64,000 nucleotides of DNA from Anaerolineae bacterium UTCFX2. GTDB lineage: Bacteria; Chloroflexota; Anaerolineae; Anaerolineales; UBA4823. This document shows, piece by piece, positions 47,326 through 55,633 of this stretch (the first letter of the stretch is position 1; each line of letters begins with the position of its first letter). The DNA lies in NCBI GenBank assembly GCA_002050125.1, contig MWTA01000032.1:19126-83125 (forward strand). Reading direction: 5' to 3'. Under the pieces are notes generated by a model, which was not told the origin of the DNA, searched no databases, and saw nothing but the letters and a program-made list of their open reading frames with translations. The translations under genes were made by a program, and so were the position numbers.

Positions 47326-48570
47326 ATGGACATTGATTTTGAAGCTAACCTGTCTCCAGACGTGCTGGGCGAATTCGCGCACCTGGTTTCAGAGCGCGCG
47401 CTTACTGGTGAGACAATGCTGCTCAATATGGGTCCGCAGCACCCTAGCACTCACGGCGTGCTGCGCCTTTTATTGGAACTGGACGGGGAGGAAGTGGTCA
47501 ACTGCATTCCAGACATCGGCTTCCTGCATACCGGCATCGAGAAGAACATGGAAGCCAAGACCTATCTCAAAGCCGAGACGATGACTGACCGTCTGGATTA
47601 TCTCAACAATTTGGGAAACAACCTCACCTATGTGATGGCGATTGAGAAGCTGGCGGACCTGGACGTGCCGCCCAGGGCGCAGGCAATCCGCGTGCTTCTG
47701 ACCGAGCTGCAGCGCATTTCTTCACACCTGGTCTGGGTGGGAACACACGCCCTGGATGCGGCAGCCATGTCGGTTTTTCTGTATTGCTTCCGCGACCGAG
47801 AGAGAATCCTCGATATTTTCGAGATGGTGAGCGGGCAGCGCATGATGACGACCTATTTCCGCCCGGGGGGTTTGTGGCGTGATACCCCGGTCGAATTCGA
47901 AGCCGCGGTGCGCGACTTTGTCCGCTATTTTCCCCCGCGGGTGGAAGAGTACGCCAATCTGCTGACGAAAAACCCGATCTTCATGCGCCGCACCAAGGAA
48001 ATTGGGCATCTTGACCCCCAAACCGCGCTGCAATACGGGGTGACCGGTCCGATGCTGCGGGCGGCGGGGATTGAACACGATCTGCGCAAAGCGCAGCCCT
48101 ATTCGGGTTACGAGCTTTACGACTTCGATGTGCCTACTCACACCGACAGCGATACCTATGCGCGCTATCTCATGCGCATGGAAGAGATGCGCCAGTCGAA
48201 CCGGATCGTCGAACAGGCGTTGAACAAGCTGCCGTTGGGACCAGTGCGCAGCAACAACCGCAAATACGTCACGCCGCCGCGCAGCGAAATCGGTATAAGC
48301 ATGGAAGCGTTGATCCATCACTTCAAGCTGTGGACAGAGGGCTTCCTTCCGCCAAAAGGTTCGGTTTACGCGGCGACCGAATCGCCGCGCGGCGAGTTGG
48401 GCGTCTTCCTGGAAAGCGACGGCGGACCCACACCATACCGCGTTCACTGGCGCACGCCATCCTTTACAAATATGCAGATCCTGCCGATCTTGGCAAAAGG
48501 TCACCTGGTTGCCGACCTGGTCCTGCTGATCGGGACGGTGGATATTACCCTGGGAGACGTTGACCGCTAA
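47326..48570 (+). CDS. nuoD: NADH-quinone oxidoreductase subunit D
   Basis: The 414-residue 49-kDa subunit forms the quinone-binding pocket with NuoB. It starts the conserved block with MGPQHPSTHGVLRL, followed by CIPDIGFLHTGIEKNME, an RIPPRAQ-like segment and the C-terminal DIVLLIGTVDITLGDVDR-type end, here VADLVLLIGTVDITLGDVDR. These are hydrogenase-like folds without metal ligands. Separated from nuoC by 38 bases; GGTGAG precedes the ATG. Confidence 0.96.
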   Translation: MDIDFEANLSPDVLGEFAHLVSERALTGETMLLNMGPQHPSTHGVLRLLLELDGEEVVNCIPDIGFLHTGIEKNMEAKTYLKAETMTDRLDYLNNLGNNLTYVMAIEKLADLDVPPRAQAIRVLLTELQRISSHLVWVGTHALDAAAMSVFLYCFRDRERILDIFEMVSGQRMMTTYFRPGGLWRDTPVEFEAAVRDFVRYFPPRVEEYANLLTKNPIFMRRTKEIGHLDPQTALQYGVTGPMLRAAGIEHDLRKAQPYSGYELYDFDVPTHTDSDTYARYLMRMEEMRQSNRIVEQALNKLPLGPVRSNNRKYVTPPRSEIGISMEALIHHFKLWTEGFLPPKGSVYAATESPRGELGVFLESDGGPTPYRVHWRTPSFTNMQILPILAKGHLVADLVLLIGTVDITLGDVDR

Positions 48571-48590
48571 AAAACGGGTCGGAGATAACT

Positions 48591-49145
48591 ATGCTGGAAA
48601 GAAAATACCTGGCTGAAAAATATGCTCAAGAGATCCAAGCCATTCTGGAGAAGTACCCCTCCGATCGGCGTCAATCGGCTGTGATGCCGCTGCTCTACCT
48701 GGCTCAGCGTGACAAGATGTATGTAAGCCGCGAGGACATCCTGGAGATTGGCGAGATCCTTGGTATCACCTCAACCGAGGTGGCTTCGCTTATCGGTTTC
48801 TACACGCTGTATTACGACCAGCCAAAAGGGGTTTATCGCATTCAGGTTTGTGTGGACCTGCCCTGCGCCCTGCGCGGAGCCGAAAAGTTTTTGACGGAGT
48901 TGTGCGACCGGCTGGGTATTCAGCCGGGAGAGACCACCCCCGACGGGTTGATTGCCATCGAACCGGTGATGTGCCTGGCAGCCTGCGATAAAGCCCCGAT
49001 GTTTCAAGTCCAGTCGGGCGCCGGCTTGACCTACCATGAAAACCAGACCGTCGAGAACGCCCTCTCCCTGATCGAGCAATTGCGGCGGGACGCAGCCGGG
49101 CGCCGGGTCGCTGGACATGAGCGCGGGAGGGACGCAAATGGCTGA
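48591..49145 (+). CDS. nuoE: NADH-quinone oxidoreductase subunit E
   Basis: The 184-residue 24-kDa subunit carries the [2Fe-2S] cluster N1a with a thioredoxin-like fold. The four ligands lie in VCVDLPC (residues near 86-91) and VMCLAACDKAP (near 127-131). N-terminal helices make the contact with NuoF. The C-terminal tail beyond residue 165 is Arg-rich and variable. Its last eight bases overlap nuoF. Confidence 0.95.
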   Translation: MLERKYLAEKYAQEIQAILEKYPSDRRQSAVMPLLYLAQRDKMYVSREDILEIGEILGITSTEVASLIGFYTLYYDQPKGVYRIQVCVDLPCALRGAEKFLTELCDRLGIQPGETTPDGLIAIEPVMCLAACDKAPMFQVQSGAGLTYHENQTVENALSLIEQLRRDAAGRRVAGHERGRDANG

Positions 49146-50436
49146 AAACGAACATGTGCTTCTGCGCCATCGCGAAATTCCCGATCTGGACAATCTGGTG
49201 GTCTACCGCGAACACAACGGGTTCAAGGCGTTCGAGAAAGCCGTGACTCAGATGCAGCCCGCCGAGGTGACCGAGGAGGTCAAAGCCTCTGGATTGCGCG
49301 GGCGCGGCGGAGCGGGCTTCCCCACCGGCTTGAAATGGTCGTTGATTGACGCCAAAAGCTGGCCGCATTACGTGGTGGCGAACGCGGACGAATCCGAACC
49401 GGGCACTTTCAAAGACCGTGAAATTATGGAGGGCAACCCCTATCAGTTCCTCGAAGGGGTTGCAATCTGCGCGTATGCGATCCAGGCTCACGCAGCTTAC
49501 ATTTACCTGCGCGGCGAGTTCTGGCAAATTGCCGTAAAGCTGGACGGTCAGATCGCCGCGATGGAAGCGGCTGGTCTGTTGGGTCAGAACTTGTTTGGCG
49601 CCGACTATTCCCTGAAGATTTTCACGCACCTGGGTGCGGGCGCTTACATCTGCGGCGAAGAATCAGCGATGCTCGAATCGTTGGAGGGCAAGCTTGGGAT
49701 GCCGCGTCTTCGCCCGCCTTTCCCGCCGTCTTTCGGATTGTACGGCAAGCCGACCGTGGTCAACAACGTGGAAACGCTGGCGAACGTGCCGCCGATCATC
49801 GAACGGGGCGCCAACTGGTACCGCACGAACGGCACCGAAAAAAGTCCGGGTACGAAGATTTTCTCCCTCTCTGGCTGCGTGAACAAGCCGGGAAACTACG
49901 AACTGCCTCTGGGAACCACCTTCCGGCATTTGATCTTTGAATGCGGCGGCGGCATCCCCGAGGGTAGGAGTATTAAGGCTATTATGGCTGCCGGAGCCAG
50001 CTCGTCGCTGATCACCGCAAACGATCAGGCGCTGGATACCCCGATGGACTATGAGAGCGTGCCCAGCGTCGGCGGGCAGCTTGGCAGCGCTTCGGTGATC
50101 ATCATCGACGATTCGATCAGCATCCCCTGGCTGATCAACAAGACCGTGCATTTCTTCCGCCATGAGTCGTGTGGAAAATGTACGCCCTGCCGGGAGGGCA
50201 CGTACTGGATGTCGCATCTGACCGAGCGCATTGTAAAGCGCACGGCGAAAACGGAGGACGTCGCGCTGCTGTACGACGTTGCCAGCCAGATGCGCGGCAA
50301 ATGTCTGTGCGCGCTGGGCGAATTTTCTATCGAGGCGGTTCGGTCGGGCATCGATCGGTTTCGCAGCGATTTCGACCTGACGGTCGGCGCCTCCGTGGTC
50401 TCCGCGGATCAGGAAAAATTGACGAAGGACGAATAA
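49138..50436 (+). CDS. nuoF: NADH-quinone oxidoreductase subunit F
   Basis: The 432-residue 51-kDa subunit binds NADH, FMN and the [4Fe-4S] cluster N3. FMN/NADH-binding motifs are GRGGAGFPTGLKW and YICGEESAMLESLEG; the cluster ligands are the three Cys of ESCGKCTPCREG and the Cys in CLCALGEFS. I start it at the ATG at 49138, after GGGAGGG, rather than the in-frame codon at 49117. Confidence 0.96.
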   Translation: MAENEHVLLRHREIPDLDNLVVYREHNGFKAFEKAVTQMQPAEVTEEVKASGLRGRGGAGFPTGLKWSLIDAKSWPHYVVANADESEPGTFKDREIMEGNPYQFLEGVAICAYAIQAHAAYIYLRGEFWQIAVKLDGQIAAMEAAGLLGQNLFGADYSLKIFTHLGAGAYICGEESAMLESLEGKLGMPRLRPPFPPSFGLYGKPTVVNNVETLANVPPIIERGANWYRTNGTEKSPGTKIFSLSGCVNKPGNYELPLGTTFRHLIFECGGGIPEGRSIKAIMAAGASSSLITANDQALDTPMDYESVPSVGGQLGSASVIIIDDSISIPWLINKTVHFFRHESCGKCTPCREGTYWMSHLTERIVKRTAKTEDVALLYDVASQMRGKCLCALGEFSIEAVRSGIDRFRSDFDLTVGASVVSADQEKLTKDE

Positions 50437-50441
50437 CGATT

Positions 50442-53072
50442 ATGACGAAGCCAGTCACTTTGACAATTAATGGTATCCAGGTTGAAGCGCCCCCGGGAAC
50501 GCTGATCGTAGATGCAGCGAAGAAGGTCGGCTTCGATATTCCGGTTTTCTGCTACCACCCGAAGATGGAACCGGTGGGAATGTGCCGGGAGTGCCTGGTG
50601 GAGATTGGCAGACCGGTGATCGACCGGGCGACCGGCGAGGCGGTGCTAGAAGAGGACGGCTCTCCGAAAATCCAGTTTGGTTCGAAGCTCGAACTGGCTT
50701 GCGCCACGCCGGTCTCGCCGGGGATGGTGGTGCTGGGCAAATCGGATAACGCCAAAGCTGGACGGGACGACATCCTGGAATTCCTGCTGACCTCCCACCC
50801 GTTGGACTGCCCAATTTGTGACAAAGGCGGTGAATGCCCGCTGCAGGACCTCACCATGGCTTGGGGACCTGGGGTGAGCCGTTTTCTTTACGAGGAAAAG
50901 CAGCACCTTGCCAAGCGCTACCCGTTGGGCGAATTGATCATGCTCGACCGTGAGCGCTGCATCCAATGCGGACGCTGCGTCAGGTTCCAGGATATATTTG
51001 CCGACGACCGGGTGATTGGGTTTTCACAACGCGGCCGTTCGCTCGAAATCGTATCGTACTCCGAACCGGGTTTTGATTCCTACTGGTCGGGAAACACGAC
51101 GGACATTTGCCCGGTAGGCGCCTTGACGACCATGGATTTTCGCTTTGGGGCGCGCCCGTGGGAACTGCGTTTAGCCGCTTCCATCTGCAGCCAGTGCGCG
51201 GTGGGGTGCAATTTAGCCCTGAACGTGCGCCGCGAGGTGGTTACGGGTGGAGATTGGGTGGTCAAGCGGGTGATGCCGCGCCAGAACGAAGAAGTGAACG
51301 AGATCTGGATCTGCGACAAGGGCCGGTTTGGACATCATTACGCCGAGCAGGGACCCAAACGCCTGGAACAGCCCCTGGTGCGCAAGAACGGCGAGTTGCA
51401 GCCCGCCTCTTGGGATGAGGCGCTGGACCTGATTGCCGAACGGTTTGGCAGCGCGGGCGCGGGGCTGTTCACGCTGGCGGGCAGCCGGCTGGCAAACGAG
51501 GACTTGTTCAACCTGGACCAGCTCACGCGCAGGTTGGGCGGTAAAACCGGGTTGTACACCCACATGGGGGGCGGGAAGCTCACGACTCAGGTTGGGCTGA
51601 CGCCCGGTTCGAATTTCAAGGACCTGGGCGGGGGCGGCGAAAACGAACCCCCTGATGCCGTCCTGGTAGTGGGGTGCGACCTGGAAGAAGAGGCGCCGGT
51701 CTGGTGGCTGCTCCTCAGACAGGCAGCCAAGCGCGGCGCCGCCGTGATCGCGCTCAACCCGCGCGCGACCAAGCTGGACCGGGACGCCCGTTTTTCGCTG
51801 CGCTACCCGTTTGGATCGGCAGCCGCAGCCGTGTTGGCAATGACCAGCTCGCTTTCACAGAAGCCGCACGACCTGCCCGAATCGATCCAGGACCTGAGCC
51901 GCAACCCGGATTTGAAAGCCGCTGCCAAGGCGTTTGCGGAGGCAAGGAACGCCCTGGTCATCTTTGGGAGCGAGGGGATGGGGCTGGCGGAGAGCGCCGC
52001 CCTGGCGCAGGCTTGCGCCAACCTGCTGCTGACCACCGGTCATACCGGCAAGCCGAACAACGGTCTGCTGGGCGCCTGGCCGCGCGCCAACGAACAGGGC
52101 GCCTGGGAGTTGGGCTGGGAGGCGGACGCGAACCTGCTCGAGCATTTGAGCCAGGCTGAGGCGCTTTACATCGTCGCGGCGGATCCGGTGAACGACGACG
52201 CGGCTTTTCAATCGGCGTTTGGCAGCGACAAGTTTGTCGTTGTGCAGGATCTCTACCTTTCGCAGACCGCCCGGCTGGCAGATGTCGTGCTGCCGGTTCA
52301 ATCCTGGATTGAGCGCGAAGGCAGCTACACCTCTGGCGGGCGGCGGGTGCAGCGTTTTTACCCCGCCATCCAGTCGACAACCGCCATGCCGCCGAAGACG
52401 GAAGCGCCCGGCGTTCGCCGTGCTTCCGTGTTGACCGGGTCCGTGCCGGAGCTGCAGGGACCGCAAGCCGATTTTGCTATCCCCTCCCTGATCGCCGAAC
52501 GGCTGCAGATGGATGGCTTGAACCACAGCAGCGCCGCCGCAGTTTTTGCCCAGATCGGTGAGACCGTCCCGGTTTTTGCCGGGCTGACGTACCAGAAGCT
52601 GGCAGAGGTGCACGAGCAATGGCCAATCGTTGGCCGGGCGGACATGTATTACGGCGGTACGCTCTATGAAAACACCCAGGGGCTGGGCGTGCAGCTCGAA
52701 CTGGCTCGCACGGGCGCCCCTGCTCAACCGCAGCCAGCCTGGTCGCAGGTGGAAGATTTCAGACTGCCAAAGCTGGGGCTGATGGCATTCCCCGTCACCC
52801 GGCTGTACGATCAAGGTTCCACGCTGATGCACACCGAACTGCTCCATCAGCGCATTGGCGAGTCTTTCGTGGTATTGAACGGCTTCGACGCGGCGCGGTT
52901 GAAGATCAGCCACGGCGGGAAGGCGCGCATCACCTTCAATACTTCAGCGCAGAGCGTGATCGTGCAGGTTCGCCTGGACGCCGCGCTTCCGGAGCGCGTG
53001 GTGCTTGTGCCGCGCAGCTTTGGATTGTCCATCGATGCGCCGACGCCGGTTGAAGTCCGCCCGGCAGGTTAG
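50442..53072 (+). CDS. nuoG: NADH-quinone oxidoreductase subunit G
   Basis: The 876-residue 75-kDa subunit carries the electron wire from NuoE/F. The N-terminal ferredoxin domain binds [2Fe-2S] (CYHPKMEPVGMCRECLVE), then a His-ligated [4Fe-4S] (HPLDCPICDKGGEC) and another (RCIQCGRCVRF with DICPVGAL). A further CSQCAVGC set near residue 247 corresponds to the N7 type found in some bacteria. A large molybdopterin-oxidoreductase-like domain without cofactor follows. The true start is the ATG at 50442, five bases after nuoF. Codons upstream in frame belong to nuoF's sequence. Confidence 0.95.
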   Translation: MTKPVTLTINGIQVEAPPGTLIVDAAKKVGFDIPVFCYHPKMEPVGMCRECLVEIGRPVIDRATGEAVLEEDGSPKIQFGSKLELACATPVSPGMVVLGKSDNAKAGRDDILEFLLTSHPLDCPICDKGGECPLQDLTMAWGPGVSRFLYEEKQHLAKRYPLGELIMLDRERCIQCGRCVRFQDIFADDRVIGFSQRGRSLEIVSYSEPGFDSYWSGNTTDICPVGALTTMDFRFGARPWELRLAASICSQCAVGCNLALNVRREVVTGGDWVVKRVMPRQNEEVNEIWICDKGRFGHHYAEQGPKRLEQPLVRKNGELQPASWDEALDLIAERFGSAGAGLFTLAGSRLANEDLFNLDQLTRRLGGKTGLYTHMGGGKLTTQVGLTPGSNFKDLGGGGENEPPDAVLVVGCDLEEEAPVWWLLLRQAAKRGAAVIALNPRATKLDRDARFSLRYPFGSAAAAVLAMTSSLSQKPHDLPESIQDLSRNPDLKAAAKAFAEARNALVIFGSEGMGLAESAALAQACANLLLTTGHTGKPNNGLLGAWPRANEQGAWELGWEADANLLEHLSQAEALYIVAADPVNDDAAFQSAFGSDKFVVVQDLYLSQTARLADVVLPVQSWIEREGSYTSGGRRVQRFYPAIQSTTAMPPKTEAPGVRRASVLTGSVPELQGPQADFAIPSLIAERLQMDGLNHSSAAAVFAQIGETVPVFAGLTYQKLAEVHEQWPIVGRADMYYGGTLYENTQGLGVQLELARTGAPAQPQPAWSQVEDFRLPKLGLMAFPVTRLYDQGSTLMHTELLHQRIGESFVVLNGFDAARLKISHGGKARITFNTSAQSVIVQVRLDAALPERVVLVPRSFGLSIDAPTPVEVRPAG

Positions 53073-53110
53073 CCCGAGCGAAATGGAACACATACTTTAC
53101 GAGGCTGGAT

Positions 53111-54127
53111 ATGGATCTGGGACTGTGGATTGAGTGGATCGTCAAAGCGATTATCTTGATCGTTGTTCTGTTGATCGGGTTCATGTACCTGACGTACATG
53201 GAACGCAAATTCCTGGCGCGCTTTCAGAACCGTTACGGTCCAAATCGGGCTGGTCCGGTGGGCTTGCTGCAGCCGATGGCGGACGGAATCAAGCTGATCT
53301 TCAAAGAGGAAGTGATCCCTAAACAGGCTGATAAGTTGATCTTCATATTGGCGCCGGTTATCACGGTTATACCAGCCTGGGTGATCCTGGCGGTCATACC
53401 GCTCGGTTCGATCCAGCTTTTTGGGCGCACGATCGATTTTTCGTTAGCCGGCGATCTGAATGTGGGCATCCTTTACATTATGGCGGTAACTTCGATCTCG
53501 GTTTACGGGATCGTGCTGGCGGGGTGGTCTTCGAATAACAAATACGCCCTGTTGGGCGGCATCCGCTCCTCGGCGCAGATGATCAGCTACGAGCTGGCGC
53601 TGGGGCTGGCGTTTGTGGGACCGGCGATGATGGCTAGCTCGCTCAGCCTGGCGCGGATCGTGGAGGCTCAATCCAAAACCGTGTGGTTTGCGGTTCTCCA
53701 GCCGATTGGGTTTGTGGTCTTTTTAGTTGCCGCCCTGGCGGAGATCAACCGCTCGCCTTTCGATATGCCGGAAGCCGAACAGGAGCTTACGGCGGGCTAC
53801 CACGTCGAGTATTCGGGAATGAAGTTTGCGATGTTCATGCTGACCGAGTACACCAAGATGATCGTGGTCAGCGTGATTGCCGCAACGCTCTTTCTGGGCG
53901 GGTATCACTTCCCGTTCCTTACCGACCGCTGGCCCTGGCTGGGACCGCTGGTGTTGTTTGCAAAAGTGATTATCCTGCTATTTGGCATCATCTGGGTGCG
54001 GGCTACCCTGCCGCGCGTGCGGTACGACCAGTTGATGGCGCTTGGCTGGAAAGTGATGCTTCCGGCGGCGCTGTTGAATGTGTTTATCACCGCGGGCGTC
54101 ATGTACGTCTTGGGGATGATCGCTTAA
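53111..54127 (+). CDS. nuoH: NADH-quinone oxidoreductase subunit H
   Basis: The 338-residue membrane subunit has eight predicted helices and links the quinone cavity to the proton channels. The signature ERKFLARFQNRYGPNRAG is in the first cytoplasmic loop, and EINRSPFDMPEAEQELTAGY holds the conserved acidic residues of the E-channel. The start is the ATG at 53111. Confidence 0.96.
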   Translation: MDLGLWIEWIVKAIILIVVLLIGFMYLTYMERKFLARFQNRYGPNRAGPVGLLQPMADGIKLIFKEEVIPKQADKLIFILAPVITVIPAWVILAVIPLGSIQLFGRTIDFSLAGDLNVGILYIMAVTSISVYGIVLAGWSSNNKYALLGGIRSSAQMISYELALGLAFVGPAMMASSLSLARIVEAQSKTVWFAVLQPIGFVVFLVAALAEINRSPFDMPEAEQELTAGYHVEYSGMKFAMFMLTEYTKMIVVSVIAATLFLGGYHFPFLTDRWPWLGPLVLFAKVIILLFGIIWVRATLPRVRYDQLMALGWKVMLPAALLNVFITAGVMYVLGMIA

Positions 54128-54166
54128 CGGTTGAGATGATATGCGCAGTTTGATCGGAGGAACTGT

Positions 54167-54673
54167 ATGTTTGCAGTAGAACTTGCCAGAGGACTGGCGA
54201 CAACGCTGCGGGAACTGGTTGCTAAACCGGTAACGGTGCAATACCCGGAAGAGAAACGACCGGTGAGCCGGCGCTTTAAAGGACGCCATGAACTCAAGCG
54301 CTATGATAACGGGCTGGAGAAATGCATCGGCTGTTCGTTGTGCGCCTCAGCCTGCCCATCGGACGCAATCTTCGTGGAAGCGGCTGAAAATACGGACGAG
54401 GAGCGCTATTCTCCGGGAGAGCGCTATGCCCGCGTGTACGAGATTAACATGATGCGCTGTATCTTCTGCGGGTATTGCGAGGATGCCTGTCCGACGGAAG
54501 CGATTGTGTTGGGCGACAACTACGAGCTTTCTTTTTACGACCGGCGCAATTCGATCTACGACAAAAGCATGTTGATCGATCCGGTCGCGGAAGGCGGCAA
54601 GCCCACCCCTCAGAAGGTGGAACCAGGCGTTTTCACGCGCTCGATCCCGGTGATGAAAAACCCGCAGGATTGA
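54167..54673 (+). CDS. nuoI: NADH-quinone oxidoreductase subunit I
   Basis: The 168-residue peripheral subunit carries two [4Fe-4S] clusters (N6a and N6b), with ligands in CIGCSLCASACP (near 52-63) and CIFCGYCEDACP (near 98-109). An amphipathic N-terminal segment attaches it to NuoH. It has a good CGGAGGA ribosome site. Confidence 0.96.
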   Translation: MFAVELARGLATTLRELVAKPVTVQYPEEKRPVSRRFKGRHELKRYDNGLEKCIGCSLCASACPSDAIFVEAAENTDEERYSPGERYARVYEINMMRCIFCGYCEDACPTEAIVLGDNYELSFYDRRNSIYDKSMLIDPVAEGGKPTPQKVEPGVFTRSIPVMKNPQD

Positions 54674-54701
54674 GATAGTTCGTCTCAGTTGGAGATTGCC
54701 C

Positions 54702-55214
54702 ATGATCCCTGATTTGATCCTGTTTTTCGGACTGGCGCTGGTGGCTGTCGCTTCTGCGATTGGGCTGCTGTTGAGCCGGAGCGCGGTCTATGCGGCGTTG
54801 AACCTGATTCTCAACTTCACGGCTATTGCGGTCTTCTATCTGGTGCTCGACGCACCCTTCCTGGCGCTGATGCAGGTCACGGTGTATGCCGGGGCAATCA
54901 TGGTGCTTTTCCTGTTTGTGATCATGTTGTTGGGCGCCGAGAAGCTGTCGACCGGTCCGACGCTGCCTTATCAGCGACCGCTCTCCATCCTGCTGGCTGT
55001 CATTCTGCTGCTCGAAGCCGCGTATGCGCTATTCTTCCGTTCCAGTCCAGGCGCACCGCCGGCGCCGGCTTTGGCGGGGTTCGGCTCGCCGCAAGCGATT
55101 GGCGAAACGCTGTTCAGTGCGTATTTGCTGCCGTTCGAGGTGGTCTCCATCCTGCTTTTGGCTGCAATGGTTGGGGCGATTGTGCTGACTAAAAAACCGA
55201 GACGGAGAGGCTGA
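54702..55214 (+). CDS. nuoJ: NADH-quinone oxidoreductase subunit J
   Basis: The 170-residue membrane subunit has five helices. QVTVYAGAIMVLFLFVIM is the third helix with the pi-bulge region important for coupling. The ATG at 54702 has GGAGA six bases before it; the in-frame TTG at 54696 overlaps that site and is less likely. Confidence 0.94.
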   Translation: MIPDLILFFGLALVAVASAIGLLLSRSAVYAALNLILNFTAIAVFYLVLDAPFLALMQVTVYAGAIMVLFLFVIMLLGAEKLSTGPTLPYQRPLSILLAVILLLEAAYALFFRSSPGAPPAPALAGFGSPQAIGETLFSAYLLPFEVVSILLLAAMVGAIVLTKKPRRRG

Positions 55215-55262
55215 GCCGTTCCTGGTCAGGCGAGACGAGGAAAAACAAGCGGAGGAGAATGC

Positions 55263-55565
55263 ATGCTGCCCATCGAATACTACACTGGACTTTCGGTTAT
55301 CCTGTTCACGCTGGGGGCGCTGGGGGTGTTGATCCGGCGCAATGCGTTGATCATCTTCATGTCCATCGAACTGATGTTGAATTCGGCTAACCTGGCGTTT
55401 GTGTCGTTTGCGCGCTCGTATGAGGGGATGAGCGGGCAAATTTTTGTCTTTTTCGTGATTGCAGTGGCTGCCGCGGAAGTTGCGGTAGGGCTGGCGTTGA
55501 TCGTGGCGATTTTCCACACCAAGCGCAATATCGATGTCGATCAGATCAACAGCATGAAGGGATGA
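55263..55565 (+). CDS. nuoK: NADH-quinone oxidoreductase subunit K
   Basis: The 100-residue, three-helix subunit contains the two conserved membrane glutamates, in MSIELMLNSANL (helix 2) and AAAEVAVGLALIV (helix 3), which form part of the E-channel. A strong GGAGGAG site precedes the ATG. Confidence 0.96.
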   Translation: MLPIEYYTGLSVILFTLGALGVLIRRNALIIFMSIELMLNSANLAFVSFARSYEGMSGQIFVFFVIAVAAAEVAVGLALIVAIFHTKRNIDVDQINSMKG

Positions 55566-55633
55566 TCGTGGTACGAGGAGAGATTCGGGCTGAATGCAGG
55601 TAAATTGAAAGCCAGAATCAAGTGAGGCTGCCC